A stretch of DNA of 64,000 nt from an uncultured Bacteroidia bacterium (GCA_902785755.1 CACZZO010000021.1:1-64000), one strand, 5' to 3'. Positions 8,730 through 16,984 are shown, counted from the stretch's first letter. Translations and numbers: made by a program. Notes: generated by a model not told the origin, from the sequence alone.

Positions 8730-9866
8730 TTATTCCTGCATCAAATGATAATAATGTGGCTGATAGCCAGCCCATTCACCCGTCAGCAGTTCAGGGTGGA
8801 AGAAATAAATAAAGTCGGCCAAAAGCAAATCCGGCTCGCACTGCGACTGCTCGAAATAGCCCGTTTCCAAAATGTCGCAAACGATAATTTTCCTGTTTTT
8901 GAACGCATCGAAAAGCGGATAAACAGGGTTCTCCTTTGCCAAAGTCGAGTAGGTCATAGGCGTAGGCGAAGAATTGATAACCCGCCAATAATCAGCCTTT
9001 TGCGCCTTTGCCAAAATGCTTTCGGCATCCATCGGGACACTGGCCGTGGAAGGGTTATCTTTCCAAATGTAGTCCGCACCTGCATCGGCGAAAAGTTTGG
9101 CTATATAGCTCTTTCCACCAGCCACATACCATTGTCCGTTGAAGGCCAAATCGGAAAAGACAGTCGGGCGATGTTCCACATTGACGCATAGCGTTGAAAG
9201 GGTGTTGTAACGCCTTTCGATGTCGTCAAACCAAGCATCGGCCTTTTCCTCGCAGCCCGCCAACATGCCAATCACGCGAATCCACTCGGCGCGACCCAAA
9301 GGCGTGTTTTCCATGTAGTCCGCAAAGGGGAACAGCACCGCACCCGTGACGTTCAATCCGCCTTGGTTGCCGTCGAAATAGGGCGAATAAAGCAGCGCGT
9401 CAGGCTGCAATTGAATCATTCTTTCGATGTCGGCGGCTGCCTCCGTGCCAATGTCATAGACTTTTTCTTGTGCCAACAGCGTACGCATGGTGCTGTCTGT
9501 CACGAAACGGCCTTCAAGGATGCCTTTCACGCGGTCGATTTCGCCAAGACGCAGAAAAACAGCCCATTGCGTGGCCGAAAAAGAAATCACCGACTTGACG
9601 GGAACGTTCAATACGCCCTTGACATCCTTGTCAATCGGCTTGGTCGTATCTTTGACGAGGGCGAAACTGCCCAAGGAAAGCGTGGTGTCCCAAGGACAAA
9701 TCACCTCCATGCGATAGCCATAGTCTTTTTCGAAAACCAAAATGTTTCGGGCATGGCGCATGAGGTTCTCGCCTTGCGTCCTTTCAGGAGAATGACTACT
9801 TTTTGGAACACAAGCCGTAAACGCAAAGAGCACTATTGCACACAAAACGTGCAAAGTACGGGTCAT
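8730..9866 (-). CDS. BtuF/siderophore-type substrate-binding lipoprotein
   Basis: ABC-transporter binding protein of the cobalamin/Fe-siderophore class. From the ATG at 9866 the product is 378 aa with a lipoprotein signal (LCAIVLFAFTAC). Family features include VISFSATQWAVFLRLGEIDRV (start of lobe 1), VYDIGTEAAADIERMIQLQ plus PDALLYSP, and lobe 2 from about residue 170. The position at the end of a cobalamin-riboswitch operon makes a corrinoid the likely ligand; iron-siderophore remains possible. No BtuC or BtuD permease genes are present in the window. An upstream in-frame extension to 9977 reads through a palindromic repeat and lacks a signal peptide, so it was rejected. Confidence 0.8.
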   Translation of the reverse strand: MTRTLHVLCAIVLFAFTACVPKSSHSPERTQGENLMRHARNILVFEKDYGYRMEVICPWDTTLSLGSFALVKDTTKPIDKDVKGVLNVPVKSVISFSATQWAVFLRLGEIDRVKGILEGRFVTDSTMRTLLAQEKVYDIGTEAAADIERMIQLQPDALLYSPYFDGNQGGLNVTGAVLFPFADYMENTPLGRAEWIRVIGMLAGCEEKADAWFDDIERRYNTLSTLCVNVEHRPTVFSDLAFNGQWYVAGGKSYIAKLFADAGADYIWKDNPSTASVPMDAESILAKAQKADYWRVINSSPTPMTYSTLAKENPVYPLFDAFKNRKIIVCDILETGYFEQSQCEPDLLLADFIYFFHPELLTGEWAGYQPHYYHLMQE

Positions 9867-9871
9867 ATTTG

Positions 9872-9959
9872 CACGCAGAAATCGCAGAACCCGCAGAAAC
9901 CTACCGGCTGCAATATTTGTGTCGCTTTGCGCTTCCCATAATTCAGCGTATTCTGCGTG
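9872..9959. repeat. CGCAGAA-type intergenic inverted repeat
   Basis: CACGCAGAA at 9872-9880 is inverted at 9951-9959 (TTCTGCGTG), with further CGCAGAA copies at about 9884 and 9892. This is the type of short repeat that creates spurious open frames in Bacteroidetes genomes. It lies between the binding-protein start and the CWC gene. Confidence 0.6.
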
Positions 9960-9966
9960 AGGCATA

Positions 9967-10131
9967 TTATTTTCCATTGATTTCCTCCAAGCAGTCTTTG
10001 CACAGGCAGTCGCTGTAATTCGCTTTCAGATAGGCTTTTGTGGTGTCGGTGAGCTTCACCTTGACGCACCAGCAGTCCACGGAATGGACGCACTCGAATG
10101 TTTTTCCGCAACGGGGACAGGTTTTTGTCAT
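9967..10131 (-). CDS. Cysteine-rich CWC family protein
   Basis: A 54-aa gene. It begins MTKTCPRCGKTFEC, has a central DCWCVKVKL and ends CLCKDCLEEINGK. The CPRCGKTFEC start, the DCWC centre and the CLCKDC end define the small Cys_rich_CWC family, a presumed zinc- or metal-binding cytoplasmic protein of unknown role. It sits between the BtuG-like gene (105 bp upstream, with a palindromic repeat between) and the binding lipoprotein (100 bp downstream), all on the minus strand, so it may be co-transcribed with the B12 genes. Confidence 0.88.
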   Translation of the reverse strand: MTKTCPRCGKTFECVHSVDCWCVKVKLTDTTKAYLKANYSDCLCKDCLEEINGK

Positions 10132-10132
10132 T

Positions 10133-10221
10133 TGTTTAATTGTTGAAATGTTTAATTGTTGTTGAAAAGTTCAGGCGGATTTTGCAATCCGCCCGAACTA
10201 AGTTGGGGATTTGCCATCCCC
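10133..10221. repeat. Composite REP-like element between btuG-like and CWC genes
   Basis: Two copies of TGTTTAATTGTTG (10133 and 10149) precede a 14-bp-arm palindrome (10168-10181 AGTTCAGGCGGATT / 10186-10199, one mismatch) and a second hairpin GGGGAT (10205-10210) / ATCCCC (10216-10221). A related GGCGGA palindrome lies inside a coding sequence at 52991, and the TGTTTAATTGTTGA word recurs at 60165. Confidence 0.75.
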
Positions 10222-10236
10222 TCAAAAGAATATCAA

Positions 10237-11343
10237 TTATTTAAACAACATCGCATTAGGGATGATGCCTGCCTCGAATGAAGCGAGCAACACGCCGTCA
10301 AATGAATAACGGTAAACCAAACCGTTCATCATGTAGTTCTTTGCATCGGTGACGTAGATATCGCCTGTGCGTGGGTCAATGGCGAGGCTGTAGAACAGGC
10401 CTTGCGGCTCGGGGACGATGCAGAATGACTCCGACAAACTCAGCGTACCGATGTCGAAACGGCGCACCTCGTTGTTGTAAATCATATAGAGTTGGTCGCC
10501 TGCGGGATTGACTTTCAGCATCGAAGCCGTGCCTTTGATTTCATCGTCATCCTCAAACGGGCCTTTGAACTCGTATTGGCAGGTGGTGGTCTTCAGCATC
10601 GGGTCAATTTCCCAAAGCGTGGGATTCTCGCCCCAATCGTCGTAGGAGCGGCCCTCGCAAAGCACCCAAACATGGCCGTTCTTGTCGGCCACCATCGAGT
10701 TAGGCTCCTTACCCACCTCGATTTCGGCCACCTTCACATCGTTGTTGAGGTCAACGACCTGAACGGTGGTGTAACTCTCAGTGGAAGTGTGGTCGATATA
10801 ATAATAAGACCAGTTGCTGACATAAAGTTCGCTGCCCACCTGCACCATCTTTTCCGTGGTCTTGCCCATCTCGATAGTGCCTGTATGTTTCATTTCTTGT
10901 GGGTTGATAATCCACAAGTTGGTGCCCATCAAATCACTGACGTAGGCTTTGTCGGGAGCCACAAAATGAATCTCACGCGGCGAATAGAAGTCGGTGAGTT
11001 TGAAGGGCTTAGAGGTATCGCAAACCATAGTGTTGGCATCCACCTTATAAATATAGTTGCTGTTGTTGACGACGATATACAATTTCCCGTCGACCAAGGC
11101 CATGCTCTCAGCCACATCGCCAAGCGGGGCGTCGTTCACCTTGTAAAACAGGTTGTTGCACACCGTATCGGCCTGAATGTCGTAAAAAGACAATGAGGCG
11201 TTGGAATACTGGAAGTTGCCCTCGTTGAGCACCAACAAACCCGAACCGATGTTAAATTCACTCGGATTGACAGGCTTATCGGGCTTGCAAGAGAACATCA
11301 AAGCGGCCATAGCCATCAGCATAAACAGGCGATTTTTTCTCAT
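10237..11343 (-). CDS. BtuG-like beta-propeller surface lipoprotein
   Basis: The 368-aa lipoprotein (MRKNRLFMLMAMAALMFSC) is followed by repeated propeller blades of the YncE/DUF5074 type: LLVLNEGNFQYSNASLSFYD, SMALVDGKLYIVVNNSNYIY, TEKMVQVGSELYVSNWSYYY, NSMVADKNGHVWVLCEG and YSLAIDPRTGDIYVTDAKNY. In Bacteroides thetaiotaomicron the DUF5074 propeller BtuG is a surface lipoprotein that binds cobalamin very tightly and passes it to BtuB. Location in a cobalamin-riboswitch operon supports the same role here. It starts 12 bp after the preceding T9SS gene stop. Direct cobalamin binding is inferred. Confidence 0.8.
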   Translation of the reverse strand: MRKNRLFMLMAMAALMFSCKPDKPVNPSEFNIGSGLLVLNEGNFQYSNASLSFYDIQADTVCNNLFYKVNDAPLGDVAESMALVDGKLYIVVNNSNYIYKVDANTMVCDTSKPFKLTDFYSPREIHFVAPDKAYVSDLMGTNLWIINPQEMKHTGTIEMGKTTEKMVQVGSELYVSNWSYYYIDHTSTESYTTVQVVDLNNDVKVAEIEVGKEPNSMVADKNGHVWVLCEGRSYDDWGENPTLWEIDPMLKTTTCQYEFKGPFEDDDEIKGTASMLKVNPAGDQLYMIYNNEVRRFDIGTLSLSESFCIVPEPQGLFYSLAIDPRTGDIYVTDAKNYMMNGLVYRYSFDGVLLASFEAGIIPNAMLFK

Positions 11344-11355
11344 TTTCGTTCCAAT

Positions 11356-12336
11356 TTATTGTTTCACAATTCGTTTCGTAACCATTCCGACTTCGCAAAC
11401 CACACGGACAAAATAAATGCCCTCAATCAAAGCACTTAAGTTGATAGTCGGTTCTGTTGAAACCATAACTTGTTGACCCATAACATTATAAATCTCTATG
11501 GATTGCAAGTTTTCAGCCTTCACCGTCAGTCTGTCCTTGGCGGGATTGGGATACACAGAAACCCTTTCTGCTTCATTTTCGGTCACATCGCTATGAGCCA
11601 AGTCGTGAATCACGCCGACAGCATCCAAATCGAAGCCGCAGGACTCAAACGGCGTGGGCCACGGGTCGTTGACGACATGGCCTTTTGAGTCGTAAGTGGC
11701 GTATTCAGGATTGATGTTGCCCACCACGTCAATTAGGCGCACATGCGTCACCCGATTCTTGTCGAGCAAAGGGCTGTCCTCCACATCGTCAAGGTCGAAA
11801 GGCGTGCCATAGAAGGCCTCGTATTTCCCGGCGAAATTATGAATCAGCGTGCATGACGTACATTCAAAGGTGCCGATTTGCTGGTCTTCGGGATAGTTGC
11901 AAATTGCGGGGAAGCGGAAGAAATTCTCTCCGTCGGAACTGACCTCAACGAAAGCCAACTCCAAGAAACAGAGGGTGTTGTCATCTTCCAAGACAAGACC
12001 ATTCTCAAACACGGCAAAGTCGGGGCCTTCGCCATTGAAAATCGGTGAGGCGAAAGTCACTATGGCCGTTCCGCCGTCGCCGAGACTGACAATATCATAC
12101 GTACCTCCGGGCGCGCCTAATGCCAAGGTGTCCTCGCCATAGGAGGCAAAGCCAAGGTTGGGCTTGTTGATACGCACAAGGCCGCGCTCGACGGTGCAAC
12201 CCGTAGCCCAAGCCACGAATGCCGATGAGTCGGCGTGCATGGCCGTGGTGCCGGCGAATCCCGCTCCGGGCGCAAACTGTGCCCAAAGCATCGTCGGCAC
12301 CAAAGCCATCATAAGGATGAATATCCTTTTACTCAT
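11356..12336 (-). CDS. T9SS-secreted cell-surface protein of the B12 operon
   Basis: The 326-aa protein has a signal peptide (MSKRIFILMMALVPTMLWAQ), a single globular domain (about 20-250) with GGTYDIVSLGDGGTAIVTF, GPDFAVFENGL, LAFVEVSSDGENFF and THVRLIDVVGN, and a C-terminal T9SS type A domain (VSVYPNPAKDRL, IEIYNVMGQQ, LSALIEGIYFVRV). I recognise the globular domain as a conserved 'cell surface protein' family often near propeller lipoproteins in B12 loci, but know of no assigned function. Its start overlaps the previous gene's stop by 4 bp. A corrinoid-capture accessory role is inferred from the operon only. Confidence 0.72.
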   Translation of the reverse strand: MSKRIFILMMALVPTMLWAQFAPGAGFAGTTAMHADSSAFVAWATGCTVERGLVRINKPNLGFASYGEDTLALGAPGGTYDIVSLGDGGTAIVTFASPIFNGEGPDFAVFENGLVLEDDNTLCFLELAFVEVSSDGENFFRFPAICNYPEDQQIGTFECTSCTLIHNFAGKYEAFYGTPFDLDDVEDSPLLDKNRVTHVRLIDVVGNINPEYATYDSKGHVVNDPWPTPFESCGFDLDAVGVIHDLAHSDVTENEAERVSVYPNPAKDRLTVKAENLQSIEIYNVMGQQVMVSTEPTINLSALIEGIYFVRVVCEVGMVTKRIVKQ

Positions 12337-13517
12337 TTCACGACAAGTTTTGCGGTTTGTGTGGCGTTGGCACTATTGACGCGCACGAAATACACACCCG
12401 CGTTCAGCGTTTCAGTGCTGAGGCGTACTTGCTCACCAGCCTGAGCTTCAACGGTTTCCTTGCAGACCAAGCGGCCTTGGATGTCGTAAACCGAAACCTC
12501 ATTCAAGCCTGCGTTTTCGAGGGTCACGAAGGTTTCGCTGACGGCAGGATTCGGGAAAATGCCCAAAGTGTTGGTTTCAGTTTCACTGATGCCAGTAGGA
12601 TTCGACACGGGTTCAACGGTTTGCGTCCAGACGTAAGTCCAAGGGGCAATCTCGGTGCCGCACGATTCGTCGCCCCATTTGATGAAGTCGCCGTTCACCA
12701 CGGTTTGCACATCGTATGCATCAGCATAGCCACCGTTCACGTTATACATGAAATACATGCCGACAAGGCCAAGGTCGAGCGTGCCATCATGATAGGTGAT
12801 GTCGGAAACAAAGCCGTAAGAAGCATCGAAAGCGAAACGCGAATCGGCAGTGGCAATGGCATCCATGATTTCCTTCACTGTAACTGCTTCATTGGCAAAA
12901 CGATAGCCCCAAGCCAAGCACTTGTTTGGCTCGTTCCAGTTGACGGCAAACACCACCTCGTTCTGGCCTTCGCCCACCCAATAGAGGATTTCGGAGAAGT
13001 CGATCTTTGCCTCATAAGCCAAAGGATACACGGCAGCCACTTCCTTCGGCCAAACATAGACATAGTTCTCGGGGTCGATCAAAACGCCAACCGACTCGTC
13101 GCCGAACTTCACATAGTCACCATTGTGAATATACTCGGCATCGAAATAATTCATGGCCATCTCGCCATTCACATTGTACATCCACCACATTCCAGCGAGG
13201 CTAAGGTCGAGGATGCCATCATTGAAAGTGACATCGGTAACGAAACTCTCGCCTTCAAAACCAAATCGGTTGTCGGTTTCGGCAATAGCAACCATCATGT
13301 CTTTCACTGTGATGGTTTCTTCGCTGAAGCGATAGCCCCAAGCCAAGGCTGTGTCAGGCTCAGCCCAGTTGACGATGAACACCACTTCATTCTGGCCTTC
13401 GCCAATCCAATAGCGGATGTTGGCGGGGTCGATGGAAGCGTCTTGTTGAGCAAACAAATTGGTCGAAAACAGACCAAAGATTCCCATGAGGAACAAAAAA
13501 GTAAAGTTTTTACGCAT
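12333..13517 (-). CDS. First gene of the B12 operon: T9SS protein with a duplicated domain
   Basis: From the ATG at 13517 the product is 394 aa. It has a signal peptide (ending FSTNLFAQ), two tandem copies of a domain of about 135 residues and a T9SS sorting domain (LGIFPNPAVSE, VSVYDIQGRLV, LNAGVYFVRV). Both copies share YW(I/V)GEGQNEVVF.VNW.EP, LAWGYRF, (I/T)VK.(M/I)M.AIA, YNVNG and G(D/E)ES. The domain family is unnamed to me; related domains occur near cobalamin loci. It is the first gene after the riboswitch, the position usually taken by btuB. The in-frame extension to 13547 lacks a signal-peptide-like start. Confidence 0.72.
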   Translation of the reverse strand: MRKNFTFLFLMGIFGLFSTNLFAQQDASIDPANIRYWIGEGQNEVVFIVNWAEPDTALAWGYRFSEETITVKDMMVAIAETDNRFGFEGESFVTDVTFNDGILDLSLAGMWWMYNVNGEMAMNYFDAEYIHNGDYVKFGDESVGVLIDPENYVYVWPKEVAAVYPLAYEAKIDFSEILYWVGEGQNEVVFAVNWNEPNKCLAWGYRFANEAVTVKEIMDAIATADSRFAFDASYGFVSDITYHDGTLDLGLVGMYFMYNVNGGYADAYDVQTVVNGDFIKWGDESCGTEIAPWTYVWTQTVEPVSNPTGISETETNTLGIFPNPAVSETFVTLENAGLNEVSVYDIQGRLVCKETVEAQAGEQVRLSTETLNAGVYFVRVNSANATQTAKLVVK

Positions 13518-13603
13518 AATAATATAATTTTTAGGTTTGACAATCAATCAATTACATTAAAATGCATCGGGAAGGGAAAGTACACCTTAATTATATAAGG
13601 AAC

Positions 13604-13642
13604 GCCTGCTCTTGTCCCGAAAGCATCGTTTCACTGACAGGC
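13604..13642 (-). promoter_or_regulatory. Possible expression-platform hairpin
   Basis: GCCTG (13604-13608) can pair with CAGGC (13638-13642) immediately downstream of the B12 box, and the 3' arm overlaps the aptamer's closing sequence. This is the position expected for an alternative helix, but the folding has not been computed. Confidence 0.35.
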
Positions 13643-13795
13643 GGCAGGTCTTCTGACTCACTCCCTTTGTCTGTCCGCCTTCCCGAAAATGGTTGGTTTT
13701 CAGTGGCATAATGGCCAGAGTGGAGAGTTTACAGCAGCGGGAACTGTACGGGATTCTCACCCGATTCCCTATTGAGCCTCGCGGCACCGCTTATC
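13640..13795 (-). promoter_or_regulatory. Cobalamin (AdoCbl) riboswitch
   Basis: On the minus strand the RNA begins near CGGUGCCGCGAGGCUCAA, continues GGGAAUCGGGUGAGAAUCCC, then ACAGUUCCCGCUGCUGUAA, and ends in the B12 box AGUCAGAAGACCUGCCGCC (13640-13658). These are the conserved cobalamin-riboswitch segments in the right order and spacing. It lies upstream of the minus-strand operon 13517-8730 and should repress it when cobalamin is plentiful. The mechanism (transcriptional or translational) cannot be told by eye. Confidence 0.95.
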
Positions 13796-13800
13796 GGCGG

Positions 13801-13808
13801 CAAAGATA
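13801..13808 (-). promoter_or_regulatory. -7 box of the B12 operon
   Basis: CAAAGATA reads TATCTTTG on the minus strand, ending a few bases before the first conserved riboswitch nucleotides, as expected for a start site near 13795. Confidence 0.65.
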
Positions 13809-13851
13809 GGGGTTTTTCTTTTCGGTTACGCGCAAAACAAGAAAAAGTTTG

Positions 13852-13859
13852 TAACTTTG
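13852..13859 (+). promoter_or_regulatory. -7 box of the InlB-repeat protein
   Basis: TAACTTTG lies 23 bp before the ATG at 13883. It is divergent from the B12 operon -7 box, with about 45 bp between them. Confidence 0.6.
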
Positions 13860-13882
13860 CCCCCCAAACGAAACCTACAAAT

Positions 13883-16800
13883 ATGAAAAAGACAGCTTCA
13901 CTCCTTACCTTATTAATAATGTGCTTGGGAGCCGCCTTTGCACAAAACGAACCTATGCACGGCTGGCACACCTACTGCGCAAGTGAATTCAACGAGGCCA
14001 TCAGTTACGGGACACACACCACCGTCGCGACTTGTTATCCTCCCGATATGGCCAGCAACTTTGCTGGTACGCAAATTACAAAAGTGGCAATGTTTAGCGA
14101 TGGCCCAAACAATTCCATTGGAGGCATTTACACCTGTTCCATCTACTTGGGCGGTGAAACACCTTCGGAGGGTTTGATTGCATATACAATGAGTTGTGAT
14201 GTCCCCCAAGGCCTCAATGATTGGGCTGAGTTCGACCTTTCCACCCCCATTTGGGTTACTGGAGACGAAACCATTTGGATAGTCTGGCAAGCCGAACAGC
14301 CGTTGTCACCTTGGCACATGGGCGTTTGCAGCGACATCGACCCCAGCGGCAACGGAATATGGGCATGGAACGGAACCCAATGGGATCAAATTTGGTTTTC
14401 GACAGGCGACTGGATGGTGAAGACTTATTTCAACTGGGACGAACCGCAACCCCAAGATATTTATGTCTCTGGCAACCACTTTACTACGGGCAAAGTCTTG
14501 AAAAACAACACGCTGTTATACAGCATCACCGACAGCATCGATATTCAATTGAAAGGCATCCAAGTAGCGGAAGACGGGACGGTTTACGGAGCTGGATATG
14601 CCTACAATAGCTCAGATAATTGCGGTCGCGTTTGGATGAACGACTCGTGCATTTTCACAGCCGACACCAACACCTTTTTCGACCATATCGCCCTCAACGG
14701 CAACAATTGGACAGTGGCTGGCGGCAACAACGTATGGCAAAACGGCGAACTCCTTTATTCCTACAGCCACGAAGAAGACGAGTGCCACATTCACAGTTTG
14801 GCTGTTGACACAACGACGGGCGACATTTATATAGGCGGTGCGATCTACCTCTCTGGCGAATACCTTGCGTATGCCAGCATTTGGAAAAACGACTCGCTCC
14901 TTTGGATGGAAGATACCGTTTCGAGCGTCGAAAACATCTGCTTTGACGGTGAAAACCTCTATGCAGTGGGGCATAAGTTTGAAAACGATTCCCTTTCCTA
15001 CGGTGTCATCTGGCAAAACGACTCCATCATCTACCAAATGGAAAACGCCAACTTCGGGCAAATCGCGGCATTTGACGGCAGCCTTTATTGGACAGGTATT
15101 TCCCTGACAAATACAACGGTTTGTATTTGGCAAGACGGCGAGGTTATCTACGCTCTGCCTGAGCTTTCTGGAATCAGCAACTTGGTCGTCAACGAAAGCG
15201 GAGTGTATTATACCGATGCACAAACGGTTTATAAGGACGGAGAAATCCTCTATCAGCCCGAAGAGTGCATCATCACCGGCCTCGTCGTGAAGCCTGCCCC
15301 ACCTCAACCGACATTCACTCTCACCCTCGAATCCAATAACCCCGATTGGGGCACTGTCATCGGCGGCGGCGAATATCATTATGGCGACACTGCCACCATT
15401 GAGGCCATCCCCAATGTCGGCCACGAGTTCCTGATGTGGAACGACAGCGTCACCGACAATCCGCGCAATGTTGTGGTCACACAAGACAGCACTTTCATCG
15501 CTTCGTTTGGCATCAGCCAATTCACCATCGCAGTCGAAAGTGACCACCCAGCTTGGGGCAGCGTGACCGGCGGCGGCACCTATTATTATGGCGACACCAT
15601 CCAGATTTCGGCCACGGCAAACCTCGGTTTTGCCTTCTTGGGTTGGGACGATGGCGTTGAGAGCAACCCAAGAACCGTCATTGTCACAGAAGACCAGACC
15701 TTTATTGCCAAATTCGACATTAGGCAATGTGTCATTTCCACTTCAGTCAGTCCCGAAGGTTCAGGATTCGTCAACGGCGGCGGAACCTACAACTATGGCG
15801 AAATCATCCACTTGGTTGCGCACAGCAACACAGGCTACATCTTCGACAAATGGGCCGACGGAGAAATCGCCAATCCGCGCAATGTTTTTGTGGAAAACGA
15901 TGCCTCTTTCACCGCATTGTTCACGCCACTGCAATATGAAATCACCACCATTAGCGACCCTGAAGAAGGTGGCAGGGTATATGGCGGTGGCATGTACGAT
16001 TATGGCTGGACAGCCACCCTAACTGCTACACCCAATGAGAATTACATCTTCCTTTGTTGGAGCGACGGCATCGTGAGCAACCCACGCAATGTGACCGTTA
16101 CGGGGAATGCCACCTATAAGGCGTTGTTCCACCAGAATGGCACGCCTCAATACACCGTCACGGTACTCAGCAACGACGCTAATCTTGGCATCGTGAGCGG
16201 TAGCGGCACCTATCCCGAAGGCGTCACCATCGAAATCAGCGCGACACCCATTTCAGGTGCCGTTTTCACAGGTTGGGACGATGGCAACACCGACAACCCG
16301 CGTAGTGTACACGTCACGGGCAACTTGACCTTCACGGCCATTTTCTCGATGATTCCGACCTACACCATCACCGTGAATACCGACACGCCGCTTTTAGGCT
16401 CGGTTTACGGAGGCGGCACCTATCCCGCCAACACGGTCATCAATATCGGTGCCGTGCCCAACCCGGGCTTTTTCTTCTCAGGCTGGCAAGATAGCGACAT
16501 GAACAATCCTCGTTCCGTCACCGTGACCGAGGATGCCACTTTCACCGCCTCATTCGCGGCAGAACCTGTGCAAACCTATACCGTTACAGTGTATTACGAT
16601 GAAAACCAAGGTTTTGTCATTGGTGCTGGAACCTATTCCGCCGGAAGCATCGCAACTTTGGCAGCCATTCCCGCCGACGACTATATGTTTGTGAAATGGA
16701 GCGACGAGACCTTCGACAACCCGAAAGAAGTCCTTGTTGACCACGACATCACTTTGGCTGCCTTCTTCAACGGCACGGGCGTGGATGAGAACGGTTTCTC

Positions 16801-16918
16801 AGCCATCAACCTCTATCCCAACCCTGCCAACGACAAGATTCGCATTGAAGGCTTGGAAGGCCGAAAGGAAATCAGGATTTACGACGCTGTAGGGAGAAGA
16901 AGAAATCGACATCCATGA
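13883..16918 (+). CDS. T9SS-type adhesin with propeller and seven InlB B-repeats; sorting domain broken
   Basis: The 1011-aa reading frame starts at MKKTASLLTLLIMCLGAAFA (signal peptide). About residues 24-190 are a beta-sandwich (AGTQITKVAMF to VKTYFNWDE). About 195-470 are propeller-like 'iWkNds.ly' blades similar to the protein at 6824. About 476-965 are seven tandem repeats of about 70 residues of the divergent InlB B-repeat type (for example GGGTYYYGDTIQISATA, FLGWDDGVESNPRTVIVTE). A T9SS sorting domain starts at INLYPNPANDKIRIEG, but the frame ends in RRRNRHP just after IRIYDAVG. The rest of the domain lies in the next frame (to 16982). As written, the protein should be poorly sorted by T9SS. 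Confidence 0.78.
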   Translation: MKKTASLLTLLIMCLGAAFAQNEPMHGWHTYCASEFNEAISYGTHTTVATCYPPDMASNFAGTQITKVAMFSDGPNNSIGGIYTCSIYLGGETPSEGLIAYTMSCDVPQGLNDWAEFDLSTPIWVTGDETIWIVWQAEQPLSPWHMGVCSDIDPSGNGIWAWNGTQWDQIWFSTGDWMVKTYFNWDEPQPQDIYVSGNHFTTGKVLKNNTLLYSITDSIDIQLKGIQVAEDGTVYGAGYAYNSSDNCGRVWMNDSCIFTADTNTFFDHIALNGNNWTVAGGNNVWQNGELLYSYSHEEDECHIHSLAVDTTTGDIYIGGAIYLSGEYLAYASIWKNDSLLWMEDTVSSVENICFDGENLYAVGHKFENDSLSYGVIWQNDSIIYQMENANFGQIAAFDGSLYWTGISLTNTTVCIWQDGEVIYALPELSGISNLVVNESGVYYTDAQTVYKDGEILYQPEECIITGLVVKPAPPQPTFTLTLESNNPDWGTVIGGGEYHYGDTATIEAIPNVGHEFLMWNDSVTDNPRNVVVTQDSTFIASFGISQFTIAVESDHPAWGSVTGGGTYYYGDTIQISATANLGFAFLGWDDGVESNPRTVIVTEDQTFIAKFDIRQCVISTSVSPEGSGFVNGGGTYNYGEIIHLVAHSNTGYIFDKWADGEIANPRNVFVENDASFTALFTPLQYEITTISDPEEGGRVYGGGMYDYGWTATLTATPNENYIFLCWSDGIVSNPRNVTVTGNATYKALFHQNGTPQYTVTVLSNDANLGIVSGSGTYPEGVTIEISATPISGAVFTGWDDGNTDNPRSVHVTGNLTFTAIFSMIPTYTITVNTDTPLLGSVYGGGTYPANTVINIGAVPNPGFFFSGWQDSDMNNPRSVTVTEDATFTASFAAEPVQTYTVTVYYDENQGFVIGAGTYSAGSIATLAAIPADDYMFVKWSDETFDNPKEVLVDHDITLAAFFNGTGVDENGFSAINLYPNPANDKIRIEGLEGRKEIRIYDAVGRRRNRHP

Positions 16919-16982
16919 CCTTAATGCAGGCCTATACTTCCTGAATGTTGAAGGTCATGTAATGAAATTTGTGGTTTATTGA
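16893..16982 (+). pseudogene. Out-of-frame remainder of the T9SS sorting domain
   Basis: Shifted by one base, this stretch reads EEEIDIHDLNAGLYFLNVEG, then HVMKFVVY and a stop, the normal end of a type A sorting domain. Between 'VG' and the IDIHDL strand there are only 3-4 residues, versus about 13 in the intact domain of the 6824 protein. A short out-of-frame deletion is therefore more likely than a one-base insertion. A sequencing or assembly error is not excluded. Confidence 0.75.
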
Positions 16983-16984
16983 AA

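Noticed and set aside
9867..9977. N-terminal extension of the BtuF-like protein
   Set aside because: It translates the CGCAGAA-type repeat and overlaps the CWC gene stop; the lipoprotein signal begins at the ATG at 9866.
12357..13598. A 413-codon plus-strand open frame over the first B12-operon gene
   Set aside because: Antisense to a clear T9SS protein with signal peptide and sorting domain; composition is typical of a complementary frame.
16880..16920. Programmed frameshift in the InlB-repeat adhesin
   Set aside because: The GA-rich site is not a classic slippery heptamer, and the shortened linker fits a deletion better than recoding.
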